Assembly: GCF_023374055.1 (NCBI RefSeq)
Contig: NZ_JAMBEP010000002.1
Coordinates: 372,001 to 436,000 of the forward strand
Origin: Luteimonas galliterrae
GTDB taxonomy: Bacteria; Pseudomonadota; Gammaproteobacteria; Xanthomonadales; Xanthomonadaceae
DNA: 64,000 nucleotides
Reading direction: 5' to 3'
Below, in pieces: positions 38,935 to 47,663 of the stretch. The notes beneath the pieces were generated by a model. The model saw nothing but the letters and a program-made list of their open reading frames with translations. It had not been told where the DNA came from and searched no databases. Each line of letters begins with the position of its first letter. Within the stretch, counting starts at the first letter, position 1. Position numbers and translations under genes: made by a program.

Positions 38935-38946
38935 ACCGCGGCTTCT

Positions 38947-39021
38947 GTGGGAGCGGCTTTAGCCGCGAGCTTTTCAAGTTGCGGCAGGACTTCAAGAGCT
39001 CGCGGCTAAAGCCGCTCCCAC
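38947..39021. repeat. Palindromic repeat family R1, copy 5
   Basis: The arms GTGGGAGCGGCTTTAGCCGC and their complement use the GTGGG variant of the outer end. It lies just after pepQ. Confidence 0.92.
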
Positions 39022-39039
39022 TACAGACCGACAACGCAC

Positions 39040-39068
39040 TTGCATGCCACTCGGCGCCGGCCTAGCCT
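39040..39068 (+). promoter_or_regulatory. Putative promoter of the 39103 gene
   Basis: TTGCAT (39040-39045) and TAGCCT (39063-39068) are 17 bp apart and end 34 bp before the ATG. Confidence 0.4.
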
Positions 39069-39102
39069 CACGCGAATGCCCAGCGCCGGTAGGAGGTACG
39101 CC

Positions 39103-39747
39103 ATGCGCATCGCCCTCTTTTGCCTGTTCTTGATCGCGTTCGCCGGGTGGGCGGCACCCGCAAGCGCGCAAAGCGACGCCGACAAGCAACGCGAACAACG
39201 CCAAGCCTTGCTGGAAAAGCACAAAGGGGACTTCGATTACCTGCTCGGCGACTGGGAATTCACCGCGAGCAACGGCGATTACGGCAAGTTCCGCGGCTAT
39301 TGGAGCGCGACTAGGCTGTCCGGCGGCCAGATCATGGACGAGTACCGCGTCGTCGGCGACAAGGACGAAACCTACTACGTCACCACCACCATCCGCGCCT
39401 ACAACGCCGGACTCGACCGCTGGGAATTGATCGGCATGGACGGCGGCGGCGGCCTGCAGGATTTCGGCACCGGACAACGCGATGGCGGAGAGGTGCGCAT
39501 CGAACAGCGCTTCGGCGTATCGGGTCCGCATCCGTCGTTCTGGAAAATACGCTACCGCAACATCCGGCCGGATGCGTTCTCCTGGAGCGCCGACCGCTCG
39601 CTCGACGACGGCAGGACTTGGACAAAAAACTACCAGACGCTGGAAGCGCGTCGGATAGGTCCGGCTCGAACATTGCCTGCGCTCACTTCGCCCGGAAGAA
39701 AATCCGCAGGCGCGGAAGCGCCGAACGAACAGCGCCCTTCGCCATGA
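39103..39747 (+). CDS. Secreted protein, DUF1579-like
   Basis: The 214-residue protein has a clear signal peptide (MRIALFCLFLIAFAGWAAPASAQ, in part; cleavage near residue 23). A beta-rich domain begins DFDYLLGDWEFTAS, a pattern shared with DUF1579-type lipocalin-like proteins. Function is unknown. The ATG at 39103 follows an AGGAGG site by 6 bp; an earlier in-frame ATG at 39040 would disrupt the signal peptide. It overlaps the next VOC gene by 4 bp (ATGA). The last 40 residues are charged and low in complexity. Confidence 0.75.
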   Translation: MRIALFCLFLIAFAGWAAPASAQSDADKQREQRQALLEKHKGDFDYLLGDWEFTASNGDYGKFRGYWSATRLSGGQIMDEYRVVGDKDETYYVTTTIRAYNAGLDRWELIGMDGGGGLQDFGTGQRDGGEVRIEQRFGVSGPHPSFWKIRYRNIRPDAFSWSADRSLDDGRTWTKNYQTLEARRIGPARTLPALTSPGRKSAGAEAPNEQRPSP

Positions 39748-40143
39748 GACTACGCATCGACGGCATGGCGCCGCTGCTGCAGGTATTCGACATGCCGGCG
39801 TCGCTGGCGTTCTATCGCGATATTCTCGGCTTCGAGCGTGTCGACGACTCCGGAAACGGCGACGGATCGGATTGGGTATGGCTGCGGCTGGACGGCGTCG
39901 ACTTGATGCTCAATACGGCCTACGAAGCCGACGATCGACCCGCATCGCCCGACTCCGCCCGGATCGCCGCGCATCGGGACACGGGGCTTTTCTTCGGTTG
40001 CGGAGACGTCGATGCCGCCTACGCATACTTGCTATCCAGAGGACTGCATCCGGAACCGCCGAAGGTCCAGAGCTACGGCATGAAGCATGCTGTATGTCGC
40101 CGACCCGGACGGATACCTACTGTGTTTCCAGCATTCCGCCTGA
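39744..40143 (+). pseudogene. VOC family protein, frameshifted near the 3' end
   Basis: The frame from 39744 encodes a glyoxalase-fold protein (APLLQVFDMPASLAFYRDILGF, GLFFGCGDVDAAYAYLLSRG, in part) up to YGMK. Then it changes to HAVCRRPGRI and runs on to 40223 without family character. The expected ending QLYVADPDGYLLCFQHSA, with a stop at 40141-40143, is present in the +1 frame. Deleting one T from CATGCTG near 40088 (giving CAGCTG) restores it. Either this is a real recent mutation or a sequencing error. The start overlaps the upstream stop (ATGA). DPDG is the usual second-half motif of this fold. Confidence 0.75.
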
Positions 40144-40180
40144 AAACCCGCTTTCTTGCCGGACCCGCTTTTGCTCCTAC

Positions 40181-40200
40181 AAAAAGCCCACAACGTGGGC
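40181..40200 (-). terminator. Rho-independent terminator of pepP
   Basis: The hairpin GCCCAC-GTT-GTGGGC followed by TTTTTG on the minus strand begins 4 bp after the pepP stop. Confidence 0.85.
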
Positions 40201-40203
40201 GGA

Positions 40204-41532
40204 TCAGCGCTCCGCTGCCATGAAAGCTTCGATCTCGTCCGCGCTGCGCTCGAGCTGGCCGGTCAACACCTTATGGCCATCCTTGGTGACGACCACGTCG
40301 TCCTCGGTGCGGATGCCGATGCCGCGCCATTTGGCGTGGACCGTCTTGTCGTCCGGCGGGATGTAGAGGCCGGGCTCGATGGTGAACGCCATGCCCGGTT
40401 CGAGCAGGCGCGATTCGCCGTCGATGCGGTATTCGCCCACGTCGTGCACGTCCAGGCCGAGCCAGTGCCCGGTCTTGTGCCGGTAATAGCGCTTGTAGTG
40501 GCCTTCGGCGATGTTCTTTTCCAGCTTGCCTTTCAGCAGGCCGAGCGTGAGCAAGCCTTCGGTGAGCGTGCGTACCGCCGCTTCGTGGCCGGCCTCGTAA
40601 GCCACGCCGGGCCGCGCCTGCGCCAGCGCGGCCTGCTGCGCGGCGCCGACCAGGTCGTGCAGCGCGCGCTGCTCCTTGCTGAAACGGCCGTTGACCGGGA
40701 ACGTGCGGGTGATGTCGGACGCGTAGCCGCGGTATTCGGCGCCCGCGTCGATCAGCACCAGATCGCCGTCCTTGGCTTGCGCGCTGTTGGCGCGGTAGTG
40801 CAGCACGCAGGCATTGGCGCCGGCGCCGACGATGCTGCCGTAAGCCGGCTCGGCGTCGCGGCTGCGGAACACGCGTTCGATGTCGGCCTGGAGTTCGTAC
40901 TCGCGGACGCCGGGCCGGGCCGCGCGCATCGCCGCACGGTGCGCTTCGACACTGATGTCGGCGGCGCGCTGCATCAGCTTGAGTTCGTCCTTGGATTTGA
41001 ACAACCGCAATTCGTCGAGCAGGTGGCCCAGTTCCAGGAATTCGTGCGGCGGCTGCGCGCCCTGCCGCGCCTGCGCACGGACGCGATTGAGCCAGCCGAT
41101 CAGTTTCAGGTCGAACTCGGTGTCGCGGCCGAAGTGGTAGTAGACCCGGGTGCGGCCTTCGAGCAGGCCGGGCAGGATCTCGTCGAGATCGTCGATCGGA
41201 TAAGCGTCGTCCAGGCCGAGTTTTTCCACCGCACCCTCGGGCCCCAGCCGCGGGCCGTCCCAACCTTCGCGGTCCGGATCGCGCTCGCGGCAGAACAGCA
41301 GGCTTTCGCCGTGGCTGCGGCCGGGCACCAGCACCAGCACCGCTTCGGGCTCGGCGAAGCCGGTCAGGTACCAGAAATCGGAGTCCTGCCGGTAGGGGTA
41401 ATGCGTGTCGCGGCTGCGGATGCGTTCCGGCGCGGCGGGCAGGATCAGGATGGCGTCGTCGCCGGCGATCCGCATCAGCTGCTTGCGGCGCTTGGCGTAA
41501 CTGCTGAGGGAAATGCCGGTGGCGAGGCTCAT
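40204..41532 (-). CDS. pepP: Xaa-Pro aminopeptidase PepP
   Basis: The 442-residue M24B aminopeptidase has an N-terminal AMP_N domain (YAKRRKQLM, PYRQDSDFWYLTGF) and a catalytic pita-bread domain. The metal ligands lie in IDAGAEYRGYASDITRTF, HKTGHWLGLDVHD, TIEPGLYIP and RTEDDVVV. It removes N-terminal residues before proline. The ATG at 41532 begins MSLATGISLSSY; an upstream extension to 41574 would reach an R1 repeat. It may form a unit with the UPF0149-type gene upstream, as ygfB-pepP does in E. coli, with an R1 repeat between. Confidence 0.95.
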   Translation of the reverse strand: MSLATGISLSSYAKRRKQLMRIAGDDAILILPAAPERIRSRDTHYPYRQDSDFWYLTGFAEPEAVLVLVPGRSHGESLLFCRERDPDREGWDGPRLGPEGAVEKLGLDDAYPIDDLDEILPGLLEGRTRVYYHFGRDTEFDLKLIGWLNRVRAQARQGAQPPHEFLELGHLLDELRLFKSKDELKLMQRAADISVEAHRAAMRAARPGVREYELQADIERVFRSRDAEPAYGSIVGAGANACVLHYRANSAQAKDGDLVLIDAGAEYRGYASDITRTFPVNGRFSKEQRALHDLVGAAQQAALAQARPGVAYEAGHEAAVRTLTEGLLTLGLLKGKLEKNIAEGHYKRYYRHKTGHWLGLDVHDVGEYRIDGESRLLEPGMAFTIEPGLYIPPDDKTVHAKWRGIGIRTEDDVVVTKDGHKVLTGQLERSADEIEAFMAAER

Positions 41533-41576
41533 GGTTTCGCTATGGAATGTGATGCCTTGGAGAAGCGATCGCACTT

Positions 41577-41650
41577 GTGGGAGCGGCTTCAGCCGCGAGC
41601 TTTTTGTCTAGCCTGCGCTCCAAAGAGCTCGCGGCTGAAGCCGCTCCCAC
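41577..41650. repeat. Palindromic repeat family R1, copy 6
   Basis: The arms GTGGGAGCGGCTTCAGCCGC and their complement (GTGGG and TTCAG variants together) lie between pepP and the UPF0149-type gene. Confidence 0.92.
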
Positions 41651-41672
41651 AAAAGCAAATCGCATTTTGATG

Positions 41673-42218
41673 CTAATTCAATCTATGCCGGTGCCGCGGC
41701 CCCATCACGCAGTCGCCGTGCAGCAGCAAGGCCGCCACGCGCACGAATTCCTCGATCTCGGCGTAGGCGGCTTCGTCTTCCTCGTCGCCGTCGGGCTCGG
41801 GCGTGGCCGCGGCCAGCCTGGCGAGGTCCTCTAGCGCTTCGCGGCCTTCATCGGACAAGGGCGGATCCTTGCCGGCGGCCAACCCGAAACCGCCGAGAAA
41901 ACCGCGGCACCAGTCGAACAGGGCTTCGCTCCGCTCGGCGAGCGGGGCATCGTCGTCGGGCAGCAACAGCGCGAAGCCGAAATCGCGGTCCTCGAACTGG
42001 GAGCGGCTGACCGCATGCATCGCCTCCAGCGCGCCGCCTTCGGCCGCGCGCGGCGCCTGGTCGTCCGCCAGCACTTTCGCCAGCCAATCGGGCGAGTCCG
42101 CGCCGCCGCCGGCCATCCAGCCGCATGCGGCGCCGTGCAGTTCCGACGGCGTGATGGACAGCGTCAGCGCTCGCGCTTCGGCTTCGACACTGGACCAACT
42201 GGGCAGATCGTCGGACAC
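41673..42218 (-). CDS. UPF0149/YgfB family protein
   Basis: The 181-residue acidic helical protein has the family segments SELHGAACGWMAGG, LFDWCRGFLGGFGLA and the C-terminal DEAAYAEIEEFVRVAALLLH. YgfB-type genes sit upstream of pepP in many gammaproteobacteria, as here. The likely start is GTG at 42218; upstream sequence in the same frame lacks a good ribosome site, so the N-terminus is uncertain. In Pseudomonas a YgfB protein acts as a regulator; a role here is not shown. Confidence 0.85.
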   Translation of the reverse strand: MSDDLPSWSSVEAEARALTLSITPSELHGAACGWMAGGGADSPDWLAKVLADDQAPRAAEGGALEAMHAVSRSQFEDRDFGFALLLPDDDAPLAERSEALFDWCRGFLGGFGLAAGKDPPLSDEGREALEDLARLAAATPEPDGDEEDEAAYAEIEEFVRVAALLLHGDCVMGPRHRHRLN

Positions 42219-42337
42219 GGCAGGACATGCGGGGGAAAGTGGATGCAGTGTAGCAATGCGAGGGTTCGCCCACGCTTGTTGTCGGCGACAGCCCGCCCCT
42301 ACACTGCCCCGCACCCCATCCCGACGGCCCGCCATTC

Positions 42338-44809
42338 GTGCGCATCTTTCGCAAGGCAGCGACATGCTTCCGTCCGGCGCTTGTGGCCTGCCTGGCGGCC
42401 GCGGTTGCCTGCGTCGCGCAGGCCGGCACCCTCGACCGACTCGGCTCGGCCCTGCCGCAGCCCGCTTGGCCGGCCGGTTCGGGCGCCGCAGCTGGCGGGC
42501 CATTGCAGCGCTTGCTCCACGTTCGGAGCGCGGCGGGCGCAGAACCGGCCGCGGCCCTGCCCGCAGCGGGCACGCGTACCGCAACGCCGTCGCCGTGGCG
42601 CAGCCTGCAGGCCCTGCTGGCCATGTCGGCGCTGCTGATCGCCGCCGGCGCGAGCCTGGCGTGGTGGTTGTGGCGCCGCCGCCTGCAGGCCGAGCGCGGC
42701 TATTTCGAGCAGATCCGCGAGCGCGAGGAGCGCTTGAAGATCGCGCTGTGGGCCTCGGGCGAGCATTTCTGGGACAACGACCTGACCACCAACGCCGCGC
42801 ACGTGCTCAGCGTCGACGATCCCGGCGACAAGCCCGGCACCACGATCCGCAACCTGCACTTCGCCAACTTGGAACTGGAAGTGCACCCGGACGACCTGCC
42901 CACCGTGCGCCAGAACATGCAGGCCCACATCGAAGGCCGCACGCCGATGTTCGTATCCGAACACCGCGCCCGCAACCGCGACGGCAAGTGGGTATGGATC
43001 CGCGCCCGCGGCCGCGCCGTGGCGCGCGACAAGCAGGGCCGCGTCACCCGCGTGGCCGGCACCGCGCGCGACATCAGCGACCGCCGCGACGCCGACCGCG
43101 AGCGCCGCATCGCCAGCGAAGTGCTGCGCAGCATGAACGAAGCGGTGTCGGTGCTGGACGAGAACTTCGTGTTCGTGGCGGTGAACCCGGCGTTCTCCAA
43201 GACCACCGGCTATTCCGAGGAGGAGGCCATCGGCCAGTCCGCGAGCATCCTCGACAGCCCGCAGCACGACGAGGATTTCTATCGCGACCTGCGCGCGCAG
43301 GTGACCCGGGACGGCCACTGGGCCGGCGAGGTATGGCAGCGCCGCAAGAACGGCGAAGATTTCCTGTGTTCGCTGGAATCGATCAGGGTAGAAGGCGCCA
43401 TCGACCAGCGCAACCTGTACGTGGCGGTGCTCAGCGACATCACCCACGCCAAGCGCACCGAACACGAGCTGCGCCTGCTGGCCAACTACGACACGCTGAC
43501 CAACCTGCCCAACCGCAGCCTGCTGTCCGAACGGCTGTCGCAGGCGATCGTCAACGCGCGCCGCGAAGATACCCGCATCGCCGTGCTGTTCCTGGACCTT
43601 GACCGCTTCAAGGATGTGAACGATTCGCTCGGCCACGCCACCGGCGACCGCATCCTGCGCGCCTCCGCGGCGCGGCTGCGCGAAGTCGCGCCGCCCGGCG
43701 CCACCGTGGCGCGCCTGAGCGGCGACGAGTTCACCGTGGTGCTGGAGCACCTGCAGGATCCGGAAGAAGGCGACCGCCTGGCCGAACGCATCATCCAGGC
43801 CTTCGACGCGCCGCTGGGGATCGAGGACCGCCGCGAGATCATCATCTCGCCGTCGATCGGGATCAGCCTGTACCCGGACCATGCGCAGGTGCCGACCGAC
43901 CTGCTCAAACACGCCGACACGGCCATGTACCAGGCCAAGGCCGCCGGCCGCCGCACCTACCAGCGCTACACCGAGCAGATGGAGTGGGAACTGCGCCAGC
44001 GCGCCACGCTGTCCGGCGCCCTGCGCAAAGTGCTGGAAAACGGCGAACTGCGCCTGGTCTACCAGCCGCGGTTGTCCCTGCGCACCGGCGCGATCACCGG
44101 CGTGGAAGCGTTGCTGCGCTGGGAACATCCCTACCTGGGCGTGATCCCGCCGAACCATTTCATCCCGCTGGCCGAAGAAAGCGGCATGATCCTGCCGATC
44201 GGCGAATGGGTCATGCGCGAGGCCTGCACCATGTTGCGGCGCTGGCGCCAGCACGGCCTGGGCAATCTCAACATGTCGGTGAACGTATCCGCGCTGCAGC
44301 TGCTGCGCGGCGACCTGCCGCAACAGGTGGCCAAAGTGCTGGCCGACACCGGCATCCCCGGCGAGCGCCTGGAACTGGAGCTGACCGAAACCGTGGTGAT
44401 GACCAAGGCCGCGCAGGCGGCGGCGACGATGCAAGCCCTGCGCGACCTGGGCGTGCGCCTGGCGATCGACGATTTCGGCACCGGTTATTCGTCGCTGGCC
44501 TATCTCAAGCGCCTGCCGATCACCACGCTGAAGATCGACAAGGCCTTCATCGACGACATCGCCCAGGACCGGGACGACAAGGCCATCACCAGCTCGATCA
44601 TCGCCATGGCGCGCACGCTGGGGCTGTACGTGGTCGCCGAAGGCGTGGAACACCAGGCGCAGGCGCGATTGCTGCTGGAACAGCACTGCGACGAGATCCA
44701 GGGCTACTGGGTCGCCCGGCCGCTGGACCCCTACCGTTGCCTGGCCTTCCTGCGCAATTGGCAGTCCGGGGTGGCCCGGTTCGAACCTGGACGTTCAGAA
44801 CCGGCTTGA
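42338..44809 (+). CDS. PAS-GGDEF-EAL c-di-GMP signalling protein
   Basis: The 823-residue protein has a probable signal sequence (1-30), a short periplasmic part and a membrane helix (about 92-110). Two PAS domains follow (about 130-250 and 265-385), then GGDEF (about 400-560) and EAL (about 575-815). The GGDEF motif reads SGDEF at 461-465, so its cyclase activity is uncertain. The EAL domain is intact (EAL 590-592, ELTET, DDFGTGYSS, KIDKAFI, EGVE), so phosphodiesterase activity is likely. The start is GTG at 42338, facing the UPF0149-type gene. Confidence 0.93.
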   Translation: MRIFRKAATCFRPALVACLAAAVACVAQAGTLDRLGSALPQPAWPAGSGAAAGGPLQRLLHVRSAAGAEPAAALPAAGTRTATPSPWRSLQALLAMSALLIAAGASLAWWLWRRRLQAERGYFEQIREREERLKIALWASGEHFWDNDLTTNAAHVLSVDDPGDKPGTTIRNLHFANLELEVHPDDLPTVRQNMQAHIEGRTPMFVSEHRARNRDGKWVWIRARGRAVARDKQGRVTRVAGTARDISDRRDADRERRIASEVLRSMNEAVSVLDENFVFVAVNPAFSKTTGYSEEEAIGQSASILDSPQHDEDFYRDLRAQVTRDGHWAGEVWQRRKNGEDFLCSLESIRVEGAIDQRNLYVAVLSDITHAKRTEHELRLLANYDTLTNLPNRSLLSERLSQAIVNARREDTRIAVLFLDLDRFKDVNDSLGHATGDRILRASAARLREVAPPGATVARLSGDEFTVVLEHLQDPEEGDRLAERIIQAFDAPLGIEDRREIIISPSIGISLYPDHAQVPTDLLKHADTAMYQAKAAGRRTYQRYTEQMEWELRQRATLSGALRKVLENGELRLVYQPRLSLRTGAITGVEALLRWEHPYLGVIPPNHFIPLAEESGMILPIGEWVMREACTMLRRWRQHGLGNLNMSVNVSALQLLRGDLPQQVAKVLADTGIPGERLELELTETVVMTKAAQAAATMQALRDLGVRLAIDDFGTGYSSLAYLKRLPITTLKIDKAFIDDIAQDRDDKAITSSIIAMARTLGLYVVAEGVEHQAQARLLLEQHCDEIQGYWVARPLDPYRCLAFLRNWQSGVARFEPGRSEPA

Positions 44810-44833
44810 CCGGCCGTTGGGCGGTGCTATCGT
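44806..44833 (+). promoter_or_regulatory. Promoter of the ZapB-like/zapA operon, leaderless type
   Basis: TTGACC (44806-44811) and TATCGT (44828-44833) are 16 bp apart, with only 6 bp between the -10 box and the ATG at 44840. Transcription is predicted to start at or beside the start codon. Confidence 0.55.
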
Positions 44834-44839
44834 GCCGCC

Positions 44840-45061
44840 ATGGACAACGCCGAAGCCATGGTTCAGCTGCGCGCCCTGGCCGCGCGCATCGAGCAGCTGG
44901 TCGCGCACGCGCAACGCCTGGCCGAAGAGAACCGCAGCCTGCGCGCGCAGCAGGAGCAGCTGGCCGGCGAGCGTTCGCAACTGCTGGCCAAGAATGAACA
45001 GGCGCGATCGCGCGTGGAAGCCATGATCACGCGCCTGAAATCGCTGGAGCAGCACACATGA
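44840..45061 (+). CDS. TIGR02449/ZapB-like coiled-coil protein
   Basis: The 73-residue protein is almost wholly coiled coil (LRALAARIEQLVAHAQRLAEENRSLRAQQEQLAGE, in part). Small coiled-coil proteins of this kind (TIGR02449 type) lie directly before zapA in Xanthomonadaceae and Pseudomonadaceae. A role at the division ring is inferred from this linkage. It overlaps zapA by 4 bp (ATGA). A -10 box 6 bp before the ATG predicts a leaderless mRNA. Confidence 0.85.
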   Translation: MDNAEAMVQLRALAARIEQLVAHAQRLAEENRSLRAQQEQLAGERSQLLAKNEQARSRVEAMITRLKSLEQHT

Positions 45062-45360
45062 GTTCTTCCAGCGAGCCGGTCAACGTCCGCCTGCTCGACC
45101 GCGAGTACACCATCGGCGTGGAACCGGACGAACGCGACAGCCTGCTGGCCGCGGCCAAGCTGCTGGACGGCAAGATGCGCGAAATCCGCGGCAACAACCG
45201 CATGGCCGCGGTCGACCGCATCGCCGTGCTCGCGGCGCTGAATCTGGCACACGAACTGCAGCAATTGCGTAACGAAAGCGACAGCCGCGGCCGCGAACTG
45301 TCGCGCACGCTGACCGACCTGCAGCGCAAGCTCGACGGCGTGCTCGAAACGCCCGCCTGA
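45058..45360 (+). CDS. zapA: Cell division protein ZapA
   Basis: The 100-residue FtsZ-ring protein has the N-terminal fold VNVRLLDREYTIGVEPDERDSLLAAAKLLDGKM (in part) and a C-terminal coiled coil used for dimerisation. ZapA bundles FtsZ filaments. Gene order zapA-6S RNA-5-formyl-THF cyclo-ligase is as in E. coli. It is coupled to the preceding coiled-coil gene. Confidence 0.95.
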   Translation: MSSSSEPVNVRLLDREYTIGVEPDERDSLLAAAKLLDGKMREIRGNNRMAAVDRIAVLAALNLAHELQQLRNESDSRGRELSRTLTDLQRKLDGVLETPA

Positions 45361-45425
45361 ACGCGCAAGCAAATTTTTACGCGAACGCACCCGACGAACG
45401 GACGACACGCCGAGCCGAGCCACGC

Positions 45426-45431
45426 TATACT
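45426..45431 (+). promoter_or_regulatory. -10 box of 6S RNA
   Basis: TATACT lies 7 bp before the inferred 5' end of 6S RNA. A -35 match is poor. Confidence 0.6.
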
Positions 45432-45438
45432 TCGCCTG

Positions 45439-45622
45439 CGTCCTCTGCCGTGTTCGACGGCGCGCAAAACATTCACCTTGTCCCTTAAAAACGACACCGG
45501 GAATGCGACGATCGCCAGGCGTGCAAGTCCGCCCCGCTGCGGAAAGCCCGAAGGCGTCAAAACGTTCCCACTTGAACCCCAGGTTCAAGGTCGTTTCGCG
45601 CGCATCGGCATGGCGGAGGATG
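45439..45622 (+). ncRNA. ssrS: 6S RNA
   Basis: The segment lies between zapA and the 5-formyl-THF cyclo-ligase gene, the conserved 6S locus. Its ends pair over 12 bp (TCCTCTGCCGTG near 45441 with CATGGCGGAGGA near 45620, allowing G-U pairs), forming the closing stem. The 3' half contains CTTGAACCCCAGGTTCAAGG, matching the hairpin of E. coli 6S (TTGAACC...GGTTCAAGG). A T-rich tract (GCATTTTTTAC) follows the 3' end. The RNA binds the sigma-70 holoenzyme and mimics an open promoter. Ends are estimated to within a few bases. Confidence 0.9.
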
Positions 45623-45638
45623 CATTTTTTACTCTTTT

Positions 45639-45714
45639 GTGGGAGCGGCTTCAGCCGCGAGCTCTTCACAGCCATCGCCATCTCGCAAAAGCTCGCGGCT
45701 GAAGCCGCTCCCAC
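45639..45714. repeat. Palindromic repeat family R1, copy 7
   Basis: The arms GTGGGAGCGGCTTCAGCCGC and their complement lie between the 6S RNA and the cyclo-ligase gene. Confidence 0.92.
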
Positions 45715-45737
45715 AAGAGCCGAACGCGCAAAGCGTT

Positions 45738-45743
45738 TAGAAT
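45738..45743 (+). promoter_or_regulatory. -10 box for the cyclo-ligase gene, leaderless type
   Basis: TAGAAT is followed by 7 bp and then the ATG at 45751, so an mRNA without a leader is predicted. Confidence 0.45.
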
Positions 45744-45750
45744 TCGCGTC

Positions 45751-46359
45751 ATGACCGGCGCGCAATCCCCGAACCTCGCAGACCGCACCGCGCTGCGCCG
45801 CGAACTGCGCCAGCGCCGCCGCGACATCCCCGCCGCGCAACGCATCGCCGCCGCCGAAAAGCTCGCCGAACGCCTGCTGGCGCTGCCGTTCGCGCCCGCC
45901 AGCGGTTACGTCGCCGGCTATTGGGCCATGGACGGCGAGATCGCCCTGCACGTTTGGCAACTGCGCTTGCCGCCGGGGCTGGTCTACTGCCTGCCCGTGC
46001 TGCACGAAGAACGCCTGCATTTCGCGCCGTGGCGTCCGGGCGACCCGCTGGTGTCCAACCGCTACGGCATCCCCGAACCCGACCTGGCCGTCGATTCGCT
46101 GCTCGGCGCGGAGGCGATGTCGCTGGTGGTGGCGCCGCTGGTCGGCTTCGATGCGTACGGACAGCGGCTGGGCATGGGCGCCGGCTGGTACGATCGCAGC
46201 TTCGCGTTCCGCCGCGAACGCGCCGGGCCGCCCTGGCTGGTCGGCGCCGCCTTCGCCGCGCAGCGCATCGATCGCCTGCCTGCCGAATCGTGGGACGTGC
46301 CCCTGGATGCGGTCTGCAGCGAAAACGAAACCCTGATCCCGCAGAAGACGCCCGCATGA
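45751..46359 (+). CDS. 5-formyltetrahydrofolate cyclo-ligase
   Basis: The 202-residue enzyme converts 5-formyl-THF to 5,10-methenyl-THF. It has the basic N-terminal ATP-binding region (LRRELRQRRRDIPAAQR) and the C-terminal GQRLGMGAGWYDRSF motif with the Gly-rich ATP loop. It follows 6S RNA, as ygfA does in E. coli. It overlaps the EVE gene by 4 bp (ATGA). No ribosome site is seen before the ATG, but a -10 box lies 7 bp upstream. Confidence 0.92.
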   Translation: MTGAQSPNLADRTALRRELRQRRRDIPAAQRIAAAEKLAERLLALPFAPASGYVAGYWAMDGEIALHVWQLRLPPGLVYCLPVLHEERLHFAPWRPGDPLVSNRYGIPEPDLAVDSLLGAEAMSLVVAPLVGFDAYGQRLGMGAGWYDRSFAFRRERAGPPWLVGAAFAAQRIDRLPAESWDVPLDAVCSENETLIPQKTPA

Positions 46360-46820
46360 GCCCACGCAAACGCTACTGGCTGATGAAGACCGAGCCGGAC
46401 ACGTTCTCGATCGACGACCTGGCGAAAGTGAAGACCGAACCCTGGACCGGCGTGCGCAACTACCAGGCGCGCAACCACATGAAAGAGATGCAGGTCGGCG
46501 ATGGCGTGCTGTTCTACCACTCCAGTTGCGAGGTGCCCGGCATCGCCGGCGTCGCCACGGTCGCCGCCACCGCGTATCCCGACCCGACCCAGTTCGAGAA
46601 GAAATCGGACTATTACGACCCGAAAAGCTCGCGCGAGCAGCCGCGCTGGGAAATGGTCGACGTCGCCTTCGAGCGCAAGCTCAAGCGGGTGATCCCGCTG
46701 GAAGAGATCAAGTCGCATGCCGAAGCACTCGGCCCGTTCGCCTTGACCCAGCGCGGCAACCGCTTGTCGGTGCTGCCGGTGTCTGCGGCGCAATGGAAAT
46801 TCCTTCTTTCCCTGGAGTAA
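46356..46820 (+). CDS. EVE domain protein
   Basis: The 154-residue protein is one EVE domain: [44 protein letters not shown] (in part) and [12 protein letters not shown] folds are related to PUA and YTH domains and read modified bases in nucleic acids. The natural ligand of this housekeeping type is unknown. It is coupled to the upstream cyclo-ligase gene, and rpiA follows 7 bp after its stop, so the three form an operon. Confidence 0.92.
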   Translation: MSPRKRYWLMKTEPDTFSIDDLAKVKTEPWTGVRNYQARNHMKEMQVGDGVLFYHSSCEVPGIAGVATVAATAYPDPTQFEKKSDYYDPKSSREQPRWEMVDVAFERKLKRVIPLEEIKSHAEALGPFALTQRGNRLSVLPVSAAQWKFLLSLE

Positions 46821-46827
46821 AGGCATC

Positions 46828-47475
46828 GTGTCCGAAGCCAAGCGCCTGGCCGGCGAGAAAGCGGTCGACTACGTCGAGGACGGCATGATCGTCGGCGTCG
46901 GCACCGGTTCCACCGTGGCCTTCTTCATCGATGCCCTGGCGCGGATCAAGCACCGCATCGCCGGCGCCGTGTCCAGTTCCGAACAGAGCACGCAGCGCCT
47001 GCGCGGGCACGGCATCGAGGTGATCGACCTCAACAACGCCGGCCCGCTGTCGCTGTATGTGGACGGCGCCGACGAATGCGATCCGCACAAGCGCCTGATC
47101 AAGGGCGGCGGCGCGGCGCTGACGCGCGAAAAGATCATCGCGCAGGCCAGCGAAAAGTTCGTCTGCATCATCGACCCGGCCAAGCGCGTCGACGTGCTCG
47201 GCAAATTCCCGCTGCCGATCGAAGTGATTCCGATGGCGCGCAGCCTGGTCGCGCGCGCGATCGTGGCCCAAACCGGCGGCCAGCCGGTGTGGCGCGAAGG
47301 CGTGAACACCGACAACGGCAATTGGGTGCTCGACGTGCACGGCTTGGCGATCGTCGATCCGGTGGCGATGGAGCGCGAGTTGAACCAGATTCCCGGCGTG
47401 GTCAGCGTGGGCCTGTTCGCGCAGCGGCCTGCGGATGTGGTGATCGTCGGCGGCGAGCCGCCGATGGTGCTGTAG
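46828..47475 (+). CDS. rpiA: Ribose-5-phosphate isomerase A
   Basis: This 215-residue isomerase interconverts ribose-5-phosphate and ribulose-5-phosphate in the pentose phosphate pathway. It has the phosphate loop [12 protein letters not shown], the catalytic DGADECD and [12 protein letters not shown] segments. The start is GTG at 46828. It follows the EVE gene by 7 bp. The gene ends before an R1 repeat. Confidence 0.96.
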   Translation: MSEAKRLAGEKAVDYVEDGMIVGVGTGSTVAFFIDALARIKHRIAGAVSSSEQSTQRLRGHGIEVIDLNNAGPLSLYVDGADECDPHKRLIKGGGAALTREKIIAQASEKFVCIIDPAKRVDVLGKFPLPIEVIPMARSLVARAIVAQTGGQPVWREGVNTDNGNWVLDVHGLAIVDPVAMERELNQIPGVVSVGLFAQRPADVVIVGGEPPMVL

Positions 47476-47488
47476 CTCTTCGCTTTTC

Positions 47489-47563
47489 GTAGGAGCGGCT
47501 TTAGCCGCGAGCTCTTGATCTTCGTTCCGGTCTCGAAGAGCTCGCGGCTAAAGCCGCTCCTAC
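47489..47563. repeat. Palindromic repeat family R1, copy 8
   Basis: The arms GTAGGAGCGGCTTTAGCCGC and their perfect complement lie just after rpiA. Confidence 0.92.
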
Positions 47564-47651
47564 GAAGAGCAACAGCCTGCAAACCACTGATTTTCCTGCA
47601 GTCTCTCGTTTAGAGACGGATTGGCGCGATACTGCCTATCCACGCGGTTCG

Positions 47652-47657
47652 TATCAT
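47652..47657 (+). promoter_or_regulatory. -10 box of the Y-family polymerase gene, leaderless type
   Basis: TATCAT is followed by 6 bp and then the ATG at 47664. No LexA-type palindrome was recognised nearby. Confidence 0.45.
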
Positions 47658-47663
47658 TGCGCC

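Noticed and set aside
44770-44800. tRNA-like GGTTCGAACC
   Set aside because: It lies in the coding sequence of the GGDEF-EAL gene and has no acceptor or anticodon stems around it.
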